A stretch of 5,057 nucleotides of DNA from Actinomycetota bacterium. GTDB taxonomy: Bacteria > Actinomycetota > Actinomycetes > Actinomycetales > Cellulomonadaceae. Below the pieces are notes generated by a model that was given only the letters and a program-made list of their open reading frames with translations, searched no databases and was not told the origin of the DNA. Both the position numbers and the translations under genes were made by a program. Position 1 is the first letter of the stretch. Every line of letters starts with the position of its first letter. Of this stretch, positions 1 through 5,057 are shown piece after piece. The DNA lies in contig JAHIJU010000363.1 in the NCBI GenBank assembly GCA_018898235.1, positions 1 through 5,057 on the forward strand, given 5' to 3'.

Positions 1-74
1 CCACCACCGGCCCCACACCGCCATCGGCAAGGTCCCACCCATCACCAGATTGACCAACCTGCCTGGGCAGTACA
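1..74 (+). mobile_element. Right end of an IS481-family insertion sequence
   Basis: This is the last part of an insertion sequence that extends off the left edge. The evidence is the transposase C-terminus encoded here, a terminal TACA at 71-74, and the directly adjoining TCTAGC. IS481-family elements are known to end in TGT...ACA and to duplicate a 6-base NCTAGN target. The interrupted HAD gene on the other strand resumes exactly at this point, which independently supports the boundary. A small inverted repeat, CTGCC/GGCAG, lies at 59-70 inside the end. The left end and its terminal repeat are outside the window, so the boundary at 74 is inferred. Confidence 0.75.
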
Positions 75-79
75 TCTAG
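2..79 (+). CDS. IS481-family transposase, C-terminal fragment (cut by window edge)
   Basis: Twenty-five codons are visible, reading HHRPHTAIG, then KVPPITRLTN, then LPGQYI and TAG. The HRPHTAIGxxPP motif, followed by a short basic and hydrophobic tail, is the characteristic C-terminal end of the integrase core (rve/rve_3) in IS481-family transposases. The DDE catalytic residues would lie upstream, outside the window. Nothing within the fragment shows damage, so the copy may be complete. The stop codon (77-79) lies outside the inferred element end, within the TCTAGC target sequence, so the target appears to supply translation termination. IS3-family OrfB tails look broadly similar, but the CTAG junction favours IS481. 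Confidence 0.85.
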   Translation, partial: HHRPHTAIGKVPPITRLTNLPGQYI

Positions 80-80
80 C
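75..80. repeat. Putative target-site duplication TCTAGC (NCTAGN) of the IS481 element
   Basis: TCTAGC follows the terminal ACA of the element and fits the NCTAGN target consensus described for IS481. It contains the TAG that ends the transposase frame. Read on the minus strand, it also contributes the Gly-Leu codons of the interrupted HAD hydrolase. Only one copy is visible. The matching copy should lie just left of the element, outside the window. Confidence 0.6.
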
Positions 81-196
81 CCCATGTCGCGATCCAAGGC
101 GTCGGTCACATCGGCTCGCCAGTGTCGGATCACTCCGTCGAAGTCGAAGAGGACCACCGAGGGGCGACCGGGGGCGTCTCCAGTGCGAGTCCTCAC
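75..196 (-). pseudogene. HAD-superfamily hydrolase, 5' fragment interrupted by the IS element
   Basis: The GTG start at 196-194 opens a frame of about 40 family-like codons reading VRTRTGDAPGRPSV, VLFDFDGVIRHW, RADVTDALDRDMGLD. The DFDGV segment is HAD motif I: Asp18 would be the nucleophile and Asp20 the general acid/base. The following IRHW is typical of small actinobacterial HAD phosphatases of the HAD-IA type. A GGAGG lies 3 bases before the GTG, slightly close, so the GTG 39 bases further in (VVLFDFDG) is an alternative start. The family normally has about 200 residues. Here the frame enters the IS end near base 75, and the bases beyond translate to a sequence unlike any HAD cap domain. 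Motifs II-IV are therefore separated from this fragment or lost. The substrate cannot be inferred. Confidence 0.75.
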
Positions 197-223
197 GTGC
201 CTCCGACCGTTGAGGTCCGCTGC

Positions 224-640
224 ATGGGTGGGTTCCGGCGTTGGGCCCAGCCTACGGTTCGCCACCAGGCGGTCGACGCTGCCCCGCAGGGTTCGAGTCT
301 GGCAACAGGCCCCGCGGCCGGCTGGACCCATCGCCCGCAGGCGATCGTCGTCTAAGGATCGACGGCCCGGGGTGACGGCAGCTCGGCCAGCGACGTCGAC
401 CTGCTCGTCGTCCGACCCACCGGCGTCGACGAGGACGACCGCGACTGGCAGCAGGGCGTCACCGCCCTCGTCCTTGCCGTGCCCCGCTGGACCGGCAACG
501 ACTGCGAGATCCTCGACCGCTCGCCCGCGCAGCTTCTCGCCATGGCGAACGCCGGCGAGCGCCTCCTCGCGGAAATCCGCCGCGACGGCCGCGCGGTGGT
601 CGGCTCGCTCGCCGTCGTCCCGGCCCCGAGGGAGGCCTAG
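224..640 (+). pseudogene. MNT-type nucleotidyltransferase (MntA-like), broken by an in-frame stop
   Basis: From base 356 to the TAG at 638-640 the frame encodes a classic minimal nucleotidyltransferase. GSTARGDGSSASDVD matches the GSX10DXD signature of MntA-type antitoxins, with the metal-binding Asp codons at 392-394 and 398-400. It continues with LLVVRP, a conserved WTGND and an EIRRDG segment. The codon immediately before GS is TAA (353-355), where family members usually carry Tyr or Phe. The same frame upstream (AAGW..., then QAIVV at about 314-352) looks like the strand leading into that motif. A single change of TAC or TAT to TAA would explain this. No in-frame start lies between the stop and the motif. 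Upstream of about 310 the frame (first ATG at 224) does not resemble the winged-helix N-terminus seen in some relatives, so the 5' part is probably eroded too. I infer it is non-functional. Confidence 0.7.
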
Positions 641-641
641 C

Positions 642-821
642 GTGGGCGCTCGCAAGGAAGCACGCGCCCACCTGGCCACGGCCCGCGAGTTCCTCGACGC
701 GGCCACGCTCGAGCTGGAGGTCGACCTCCTCACCGCCGCCGCGTCGTCAGGACGACACCTCCCGGCACGTCGGGTCGCACGAGCGGTGAGCCGGGACCCT
801 CAGAGTGGCTCGGTCACGTAG
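642..821 (+). pseudogene. HEPN-domain protein (HepT-like), 5' fragment with aberrant tail
   Basis: The GTG start at 642 lies one base after the stop of the nucleotidyltransferase remnant, the usual tight arrangement of MNT/HEPN pairs. The first 34 or so residues (GARKEARAHLATAREF, then LDAATLELEVDLLTAAASS) match the first helices of actinobacterial HEPN proteins. These normally continue into a 'SAGINAKDAIC'-like helix and total about 120-150 residues. Here, after the Ser-Ser near 749, the frame changes to an Arg-rich sequence (GRHLPARRVARAVSR...) that resembles no HEPN. It stops at 819-821, inside the 3' end of the convergent DUF7336 gene. The C-terminal RX4-6H ribonuclease motif is absent. 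I infer a deletion or rearrangement near 750 and an inactive product. In HepT/MntA systems, HEPN is the RNase toxin and MNT silences it by AMPylation. Confidence 0.65.
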
Positions 822-1078
822 CCCTCGGTCCACTGGACCTTGTCGACCTCCTGCGGGCTGACCAGGAAGCAGTCCGGTTCGTCACGGAAGCCCAGCAGCG
901 GCCTGGCGCTCTCGACGCATTCGTCGGCACGCTCCTGCGAGGAGAACACCCCGAGCAGCTCGACGTCGTCACCGTCCTGCTCGTCCCACACCAGGTCGCC
1001 GCCCTCACCCCGATGCTCGGTCGGCCGCCCGTCCAGAAAGGCCGCGTGGTGGATGTGATGGACGAGGTAGACCTCCAT
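800..1078 (-). CDS. DUF7336-like small protein, function unknown
   Basis: The 92-residue acidic, soluble product starts MEVYLVHHIHH and has a conserved-looking core: DDVELLGVFSSQERADECVE (residues 38-57), GFRDEPDCFLV (63-73), and the ending VDKVQWTEGYV (78-88). The pattern of a VYL strand, then 'LIGVFSSRE-A', 'GFRD-P-GF' and 'D--WTEGF' is how I recognise the DUF7336 family, known from many bacteria without an assigned function. It has no signal peptide or membrane segment. The ATG at 1078-1076 is preferred because the protein then begins directly with the family's VYL strand; GTG at 1084 would add two residues. No strong Shine-Dalgarno precedes either start. It lies 41 bases downstream of the HEAT-repeat gene on the same strand, so translation may depend on a shared transcript. 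A 12-residue His/Gly/Glu-rich insert (about residues 14-36) looks less conserved. Confidence 0.8.
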   Translation of the reverse strand: MEVYLVHHIHHAAFLDGRPTEHRGEGGDLVWDEQDGDDVELLGVFSSQERADECVESARPLLGFRDEPDCFLVSPQEVDKVQWTEGYVTEPL

Positions 1079-1119
1079 GTCCACACGGTGCCATGGCGGG
1101 TACCGGTTCGACACGCGCG

Positions 1120-2658
1120 TCAGCGGCGCCGGAGCCCCCTGAGCCACCGAGGTCTCAGGGCACCGGGCGTGGACGCGACCAGCCCAGGGCCCTGCACCTC
1201 GTCGGGCACCGTGATGCCCGCGTGGAACGCCAGCGCGCGTCGCTGGTCCCGACCGAGCCCCGCTCCGGGGATCAAGGCCGCGATCCGCGATCGCTGGGCC
1301 ACCGTGAGCTCCTGCCACGTGGTGGCCGCGTCGACCTGCAGCCAGGTCCTGATGCCGGCCTGGCCCTCCGCCGCCAACCGCGGCGCCGGGTCCCCGGCCG
1401 CGCGCAGGTCCGCCTCGACGCGATGCCAGCCGCCGCAGGCACGTGCCAGACGCCAGGCCGAGCGCCGGCTCGACACCTGACCCGACGCCCACGCCGTCTG
1501 GGCCGTCGAGGGCGGTGCGCCGAGGCGGGCGAGCCCACGAGCGGCGGACGCACCGACGCGAGAGCTCGGGTCGAGCATCATCGGTGTCAGCAGGTCGAGG
1601 GCCCGGCCTCGGGTCGCACGGGCTCCGACGGCGACGACGGCCGCAGCGCGAACCCGCGCACTGGGGTGCCGGAGTCGGCCGATTGCAGCGTCGAGGTCCG
1701 CCTCGTCCCCCATGAGGGCCAGCCACTCAAGGCATGCGGCGACCACGCGCGCGGACGAGTCCTCCTCGACGAGCCGTCCGCGGTAGAACGCAGCCAGGTC
1801 GAGGTGCCGCTCCCCGGCGCGCCGGCGCGCAAGGTCACGGACCCGTGGCGCGTGGTCGACCAGCAGACCGGCCAACGTGCCGTCGGCGAGGTCGATCTGA
1901 CGCACCCGCGCCAGGGCGACGAGACGTGCCTCGACGGATCGGGCGGCGAGCAGGGCGACCACCGGTCCCGGGTCGTGTCCCCGGGTGACCCACTCGGCGC
2001 ACACGGAGCGAATCCACTGGTCAGGATCGCTCTGCGCGGCGGCGACCAGTCGCTCGGGGGTGAGCAGGTCCCGGTCGTGGCCGAGCACCAACGCCCACCG
2101 ACGCACTCGCGGTCGACCGCTGTCCATCAGCCGGTCCACGAGGACGTCGGCGGGAACTGCGTCGACGAGCGCCACCTGCACGACGTCGAGCGCGTGGCGC
2201 GCGTGCTGCCCGTCCGCCCCCGCGAGAAGGACGTCCAGAACCGCCTCGGCCGTCTCGACATCCGCCAGCGGCCGGAGCACCTCCCGTGCGAGCGCCCGGA
2301 CCTGCGGGACGTGGTCGAGCAGCCGCACCGCCAGCGCGGGTACGGCGATGGCGCGCGGGGCGGTGGCCAGGAGCCGCACCGCCCGTTCGCGGAACCGTCC
2401 GTCGACGTGGAGGCTCGTGACGGCCGCGACGAACCCCGACGGCTCGCTCGCCGTGGGCCCGAGCCAGCGTCGCACCCCGCTCACCGGCGCCCCGTCGACC
2501 TGGTTTGACTCCCGGGCCGCGTGATCGACGGCGAGCCATGACCGACCGTCGAGGAGCTCCAGGCTCGCCGAGCCGGTGGCCCACGCAGCGGCATCCTCCA
2601 CGGAAGCGGCGTCGGCGAGCCGTCGCGCGAGCGCCCGAGCCTCCGACTGGTTGGTCAC
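1120..2658 (-). CDS. HEAT-repeat (ARM-fold) protein, function unknown
   Basis: The 512-residue protein is made of consecutive Ala/Leu/Arg-rich helical pairs with the Pro-x-x-Val-Arg signature of HEAT repeats. Examples are VPQVRALAREVL (117-128), RPRVRRWALVLG (182-193), APRVRDLARRRA (270-281), PSARVRAAAVVAVGA (332-346) and PSSRVGASAARGLARLG (364-380). Residues 1-90 and about 400-512 are less repeat-like; the C-terminal part contains Trp-rich helices around 402-450 and ends in a basic tail. No signal peptide, membrane helix or enzymatic motif is visible, so a cytoplasmic scaffold or protein-binding role is the best inference. GTG at 2658 is chosen because GGGAGG lies 7 bases upstream and family-like helices start soon after. 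A longer frame reaches GTG at 2721, but its extra 21 residues are Arg/Gly/Pro-rich. It probably forms an operon with the downstream DUF7336-like gene. The partner is unknown. Confidence 0.8.
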   Translation of the reverse strand: MTNQSEARALARRLADAASVEDAAAWATGSASLELLDGRSWLAVDHAARESNQVDGAPVSGVRRWLGPTASEPSGFVAAVTSLHVDGRFRERAVRLLATAPRAIAVPALAVRLLDHVPQVRALAREVLRPLADVETAEAVLDVLLAGADGQHARHALDVVQVALVDAVPADVLVDRLMDSGRPRVRRWALVLGHDRDLLTPERLVAAAQSDPDQWIRSVCAEWVTRGHDPGPVVALLAARSVEARLVALARVRQIDLADGTLAGLLVDHAPRVRDLARRRAGERHLDLAAFYRGRLVEEDSSARVVAACLEWLALMGDEADLDAAIGRLRHPSARVRAAAVVAVGARATRGRALDLLTPMMLDPSSRVGASAARGLARLGAPPSTAQTAWASGQVSSRRSAWRLARACGGWHRVEADLRAAGDPAPRLAAEGQAGIRTWLQVDAATTWQELTVAQRSRIAALIPGAGLGRDQRRALAFHAGITVPDEVQGPGLVASTPGALRPRWLRGLRRR

Positions 2659-2665
2659 CGGCCCC

Positions 2666-2671
2666 CCTCCC
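2666..2671 (-). promoter_or_regulatory. Ribosome binding site GGGAGG for the HEAT-repeat gene
   Basis: Read on the minus strand, GGGAGG lies 7 bases before GTG 2658 within a purine-rich run (GGGAGGGGGG). It decides the start against the upstream GTG at 2721, which has no comparable site. Confidence 0.7.
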
Positions 2672-2833
2672 GTCCCGCCCGGCAGATGCGGCCCCGCGTG
2701 GACCCGAGAGCGACGCCGCACCGTTCCCGCGACGCCGGTCCCCGCAGCAGCGTCACGTCTCGCCGCGCTGTTGGCAAGCAGCTCGGGACCGGGCGCGTGC
2801 GCCAGCGGACCGCCTTCGAACCGTCTCGATGAC

Positions 2834-2862
2834 GGCCGCGACGCTCGTCGTCGTACGCGGCC
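2834..2862 (-). terminator. Hairpin after the YeiH-family gene, possible terminator
   Basis: A perfect 7-base inverted repeat GGCCGCG (2834-2840) / CGCGGCC (2856-2862) lies 20 bases past the transporter stop codon. The stem can extend by three more pairs (ACG/CGT) with one bulged base. No T-tract follows on the minus strand, so it is not a canonical intrinsic terminator. Actinobacterial terminators often lack the U-tract, and the position fits. The remainder of this 223-base gap (2659-2881) holds no gene I can support and no convincing promoter, though the HEAT gene's promoter should lie here unless it is read from the transporter transcript. Confidence 0.4.
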
Positions 2863-2881
2863 TGATCACACACCCGCCCCC

Positions 2882-4015
2882 TCACAGCGTCCCGGTGAGC
2901 CTCTGCAGCCCGAGGCTCGCGAGCGAGACGACGATCCACAGCAGTGCGCCGAGGAGCAGCGGGCGGTGGCCGGCACGACGTAGACCCGCCAGGTCGGTGG
3001 ACAGGCCGATGGCCGACAGCGCCACCGTGATGAGGAACACCGAGACCTGGCTGAGCGCGGGGTGCACGGCCGCCGGGATGAGGCCGGCGGTGTTCGCCGC
3101 GGCCACGATCAGGAACCCGATGAGGAACTTCGGGACGAGTCGCCAGATGTTGACCTTCGGCGGCTCGATCGCCGCCAGGTCACCTGGGACGAGGATGTCC
3201 GCGGCGAGGCGCCGGTCGCGGCGGGCGGTCATCGCGGCCAGGGCGAGGACGATCGGGATGATCAGCAGGGTCCGGGTGAGCTTGACGACGACCGCGAAGT
3301 TCGCCGCCTCCGGGCCGTACGTGGTGGCGGTGGCCACGACCGACGACATGTCGTTGACGGCTGTCCCGGCGAACAGCCCGAAGGCGTGCTGGCTCATGCC
3401 GAGCAGGTGCCCGATGACGGGGAAGGCGAGGACGGCCGAGACGTTGAACAGGAAGATCGTCGAGATCGCGTAGGTGACCTCGGCCCCGACGGCGCCGATC
3501 ACGGGCGTGACCGCGGCGATGGCCGACGCCCCGCAGATCCCGGTGCCGACGCCGATCAGCGTGCGCAGGTTGCCGACGACGCCCAGCCACCGACCGAGCA
3601 GGTACGCGGCGCCGAGCGCGACGGCGAGCGTCCCGAGCATCACCGGCAGCGACCCCACGCCGACCCGCACGATCTGCATGAGGGACAGCTGCGACCCGAG
3701 CACGACGACCGAGGTCTGCAGCACGGCCTTGCTGGAGAAGGTGATCCCGGGGCGCAGCCGGGCACCCGGGTTGATCGCGGTGGCGAGCACGACCCCGAGG
3801 ACGATGCCGGTGACCGGGCCACCGACGAGCGGGAACCGCCGCCCCACGACGGTCGCGACCACGGCGATGGCGACGGCCAGCCCGAGACCGGGCAGCAGCG
3901 CCGTCACGTGGGCCCAGCGGTCCGACGCGCCCACCCGCCCGACCGGTGCGGCGGGCGGCTGTTCCTGGGTCCGGGGATCGGCGCTCACGACGCACGACTC
4001 TCGTCCGGCAGACAT
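2882..4015 (-). CDS. UPF0324/YeiH-family membrane protein, putative sulfate exporter
   Basis: This 377-residue integral membrane protein has about ten hydrophobic segments, the first at residues 37-57 after a polar, Pro-rich cytoplasmic-looking N-terminus. Family hallmarks are the buried Gly/Ala/Cys motif GVGTGICGASAIAAVTPVI (155-173), GTAVNDMSSVVA (217-228) and VVKLTRTLLIIP (243-254). It ends with a hydrophobic helix near 353-370. The length is normal for UPF0324 (about 330-380), a family annotated as a putative sulfate exporter; transport direction and substrate are not firmly established. The ATG at 4015 gives MSAGRESCVV; TTG 4033 and GTG 3988 are in-frame alternatives, and none has a strong ribosome binding site. 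It is divergent from a LysR regulator, the arrangement of yeiH and yeiE in Escherichia coli, where YeiE is linked to sulfite homeostasis. I infer export of sulfite, sulfate or a related anion under that regulator's control. Confidence 0.88.
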   Translation of the reverse strand: MSAGRESCVVSADPRTQEQPPAAPVGRVGASDRWAHVTALLPGLGLAVAIAVVATVVGRRFPLVGGPVTGIVLGVVLATAINPGARLRPGITFSSKAVLQTSVVVLGSQLSLMQIVRVGVGSLPVMLGTLAVALGAAYLLGRWLGVVGNLRTLIGVGTGICGASAIAAVTPVIGAVGAEVTYAISTIFLFNVSAVLAFPVIGHLLGMSQHAFGLFAGTAVNDMSSVVATATTYGPEAANFAVVVKLTRTLLIIPIVLALAAMTARRDRRLAADILVPGDLAAIEPPKVNIWRLVPKFLIGFLIVAAANTAGLIPAAVHPALSQVSVFLITVALSAIGLSTDLAGLRRAGHRPLLLGALLWIVVSLASLGLQRLTGTL

Positions 4016-4047
4016 CGGACGACTAGCCCTCAAACGCCGATAGAGTC

Positions 4048-4062
4048 ATAGCCTCCGGCTAT
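4048..4062. promoter_or_regulatory. Probable LysR operator, ATAGCC-TCC-GGCTAT dyad
   Basis: A perfect 6-base inverted repeat with a 3-base centre contains TAGCCTCCGGCTA, which fits the T-N11-A LysR box inside an interrupted palindrome. It sits 66 bases before the regulator's start and 33 bases before the transporter's start, where a LysR recognition site for divergent control is expected. The assignment is inferred from pattern and position. Confidence 0.6.
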
Positions 4063-4063
4063 A

Positions 4064-4084
4064 CCTATACCGCGGCACGATAGG
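4064..4084. promoter_or_regulatory. Second dyad CCTAT-N11-ATAGG, possible LysR activation site
   Basis: CCTAT (4064-4068) and ATAGG (4080-4084) form a perfect inverted repeat spaced by 11 bases, one base beyond the first dyad. Its half-site (ATAGG) resembles the first dyad's ATAGC. LysR tetramers usually contact a strong recognition site and a weaker adjacent activation site, which this pair could represent. Confidence 0.4.
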
Positions 4085-4111
4085 TGCGCCCGACCCCGAG
4101 CCCGACCCGCA

Positions 4112-4119
4112 GGAAGGAG
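4112..4119 (+). promoter_or_regulatory. Ribosome binding site GGAAGGAG for the LysR gene
   Basis: The GGAAGGAG sequence ends 8 bases before ATG 4128 and supports that start over downstream alternatives. Confidence 0.75.
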
Positions 4120-4127
4120 CGCCGCCC

Positions 4128-5045
4128 ATGTCCACCCACCGGCCGGACCTCGACCTCGACGCGCTGCGGGTGCTCACCCTCGTGGCCGACCTCGGCAGCA
4201 TCTCCGCCGCGGCCCGCGCCGAGCAGATCAGCCAGCCGTCGGCGAGCAAGCGCATCCAGGGCCTGGAACGCCAGCTCGGGCTCGAGCTGCTCGACCGGCG
4301 CACCCGCGGCGCGACGCTCACCGACCACGGCCGGCTGGTCACCGGCTGGTGCCGAGCCGTGCTCGACGCCACCGACACCCTGGTCACCGGCAGCCGGGCG
4401 CTGTCGGCCCGCGACCTCGCGCAGCTGAGCATCGGCGCCAGCCAGACCATCGCCGAGTACCTGGCCCCGTCCTGGCTCGGCGAGTTCCACCGGCGCGGCG
4501 GCGAACCTCCCGTGCACCTGCGGGTGGCCAACTCCAAGGGCGTGATCGGCGCGCTGCGGTCCCACGAGATCGAGCTCGGCTTCGTCGAGACGCCGACCAT
4601 CCCCAGCGACCTGCTCAGCCGGCAGGTGGCCGGCGACCGCCTCGTGCTCGTCGTGTCCCCCGACCACCGGCTCGCCCGCCGCCGCACCCCGGTCACCCGC
4701 GACGAGCTCGCCGCGATGCCGCTGGCCACCCGGGAGGACGGCTCCGGCACCCGGGACACGCTCGAGGTGGCGGTCGGGCAGCCCATGGTGCCGCCCGCCG
4801 TCGAGCTCGACTCCAACGCCGCCGTCAAGGTGCTGGTCAGCTCGGGCGCCTACCCCGCGGTCCTCAGCGAGCTCGCGGTGGCCGGTGAGCTGCGCGACGG
4901 CCGGCTCGTCGAGGTCCCGCTCGGCGACCTTGACCTGAGCCGGTCGCTCGACGCGGTGTGGCGACGCGGCACCCGGCTGCGGGCGGCCGCCCAGCACTTC
5001 CTGGCCACGGCGCGGCCGGGCGCGGCACCGACCCGGCCACGGTGA
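4128..5045 (+). CDS. LysR-family transcriptional regulator, YeiE/CysB-like
   Basis: The 305-residue protein has the LysR layout. An N-terminal winged helix-turn-helix spans about residues 9-68, with the recognition region SISAAARAEQISQPSASKRI at 24-43 and LGLELLDRRTRGATLTDHG at 50-68. A linker helix covers about 70-95. A periplasmic-binding-like effector domain spans about 96-295. The REDGSGTR motif (202-209) resembles the anion-binding loop in LysR members that sense sulfite, sulfate, acetylserine or phosphate-bearing ligands (YeiE, CysB, CbbR types). ATG 4128 has a strong ribosome binding site, and the length is normal. Divergent transcription from the UPF0324 transporter strongly suggests it controls that gene, probably in response to an oxidised sulfur anion, and its own expression. 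The assignment to LysR is certain; the YeiE-like role is inferred from neighbour and motif. The last residues (about 296-305) are a Pro/Arg-rich tail. Confidence 0.9.
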   Translation: MSTHRPDLDLDALRVLTLVADLGSISAAARAEQISQPSASKRIQGLERQLGLELLDRRTRGATLTDHGRLVTGWCRAVLDATDTLVTGSRALSARDLAQLSIGASQTIAEYLAPSWLGEFHRRGGEPPVHLRVANSKGVIGALRSHEIELGFVETPTIPSDLLSRQVAGDRLVLVVSPDHRLARRRTPVTRDELAAMPLATREDGSGTRDTLEVAVGQPMVPPAVELDSNAAVKVLVSSGAYPAVLSELAVAGELRDGRLVEVPLGDLDLSRSLDAVWRRGTRLRAAAQHFLATARPGAAPTRPR

Positions 5046-5057
5046 CCGCCCGCCGGC

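Larger units (their letters stand above)
4016..4127. promoter_or_regulatory. Shared divergent promoter region of the transporter and LysR genes
   Basis: The 112 bases between the two start codons include the most A/T-rich patch of the right half (about 4040-4085), with several TAT steps that could serve as -10 elements. Candidates are TATACC near 4060-4065 or CTATAC at 4065-4070 for the regulator, and TATGACT (4050-4044) for the transporter. No confident -35 box is visible in either direction. The two dyads listed separately lie in this patch, so a single bound regulator could control both genes and repress its own. Confidence 0.55.

Noticed and set aside
286..306. tRNA-like T-arm sequence (GGTTCGAGTCT followed by GGCAACA)
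   Set aside because: The flanking 5-base arms do not pair around a 7-base TTCGAGT loop, and no D-arm, anticodon arm or acceptor stem is found upstream. It is more likely eroded gene sequence.
761..774. CCCG-GCACGT-CGGG hairpin downstream of the DUF7336-like gene
   Set aside because: With only a 4-base stem and no T-tract, it is expected by chance in DNA this GC-rich. It is too weak to call a terminator, although its position 26 bases past the stop would fit.
788..811. GAGCC/GGCTC inverted repeat spanning the end of the DUF7336-like gene
   Set aside because: The 5-base arms around a 14-base loop overlap the coding sequence and stop codon. It is not stable or specific enough to report as a feature.
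800..1726. Extended minus-strand frame that would add over 200 residues upstream of the DUF7336-like protein
   Set aside because: The extension overlaps the HEAT gene out of frame and is Arg/Gly/Pro-rich. Family-like sequence begins only at the ATG near 1078.
1093..2508. Long plus-strand open frame opposite the HEAT-repeat gene
   Set aside because: This is a high-GC antisense shadow: its product is Arg/Gly/Pro-rich without domains, while the minus strand gives coherent HEAT repeats with a good ribosome binding site.
3062..4051. Long plus-strand open frame opposite the transporter gene
   Set aside because: The product is almost entirely Asp/Gly/Arg/His low-complexity, the mirror of hydrophobic codons on the minus strand. 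The transporter's membrane segments and motifs are unambiguous.
4065..4997. Minus-strand open frames opposite the LysR gene
   Set aside because: They lack recognisable domains and are compositional shadows of the well-supported LysR coding frame.

Overview
The window is very GC-rich, with strong G/C bias at third codon positions and several GTG starts. All four intact proteins look actinobacterial, so I infer a high-GC actinomycete, possibly Micrococcales or Cellulomonas-like; no rRNA or tRNA is present to confirm this. About 60% of the sequence is an ordinary chromosomal backbone (2882-5045). The left 820 bases are a scrap-yard of broken genes.

Left region (1-821): the window opens inside the last 25 codons of an IS481-family transposase. 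The element appears to end in ACA at 74 and abuts TCTAGC, which matches the NCTAGN target known for IS481. The TAG in that target is the transposase stop codon. On the minus strand, the same insertion cuts a HAD-superfamily hydrolase gene after about 40 codons; its start and DxD motif remain. Next, on the plus strand, lies a decayed nucleotidyltransferase/HEPN pair (MntA/HepT-like). The nucleotidyltransferase has an in-frame TAA directly before its GSX10DXD motif. The HEPN gene keeps only about 35 family-like codons before running into unrelated sequence.

Middle region (800-2658, minus strand): a 512-residue HEAT-repeat protein with a good ribosome binding site is followed 41 bases later by a 92-residue DUF7336-like protein. 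They are probably co-transcribed. Their function is unknown.

Right region (2882-5045): a UPF0324/YeiH-type membrane protein (putative sulfate exporter family) on the minus strand is divergent from a LysR-type regulator on the plus strand. This is the same layout as yeiH/yeiE in enterobacteria. The shared intergenic stretch carries a T-N11-A dyad and a second dyad, which are likely operator sites. A hairpin follows the transporter gene.

I found no CRISPR array, tRNA, rRNA or clearly new multi-gene system. The most notable items are the IS481 junction that supplies its own stop codon, the eroded MNT/HEPN pair, and the uncharacterised HEAT/DUF7336 pair.
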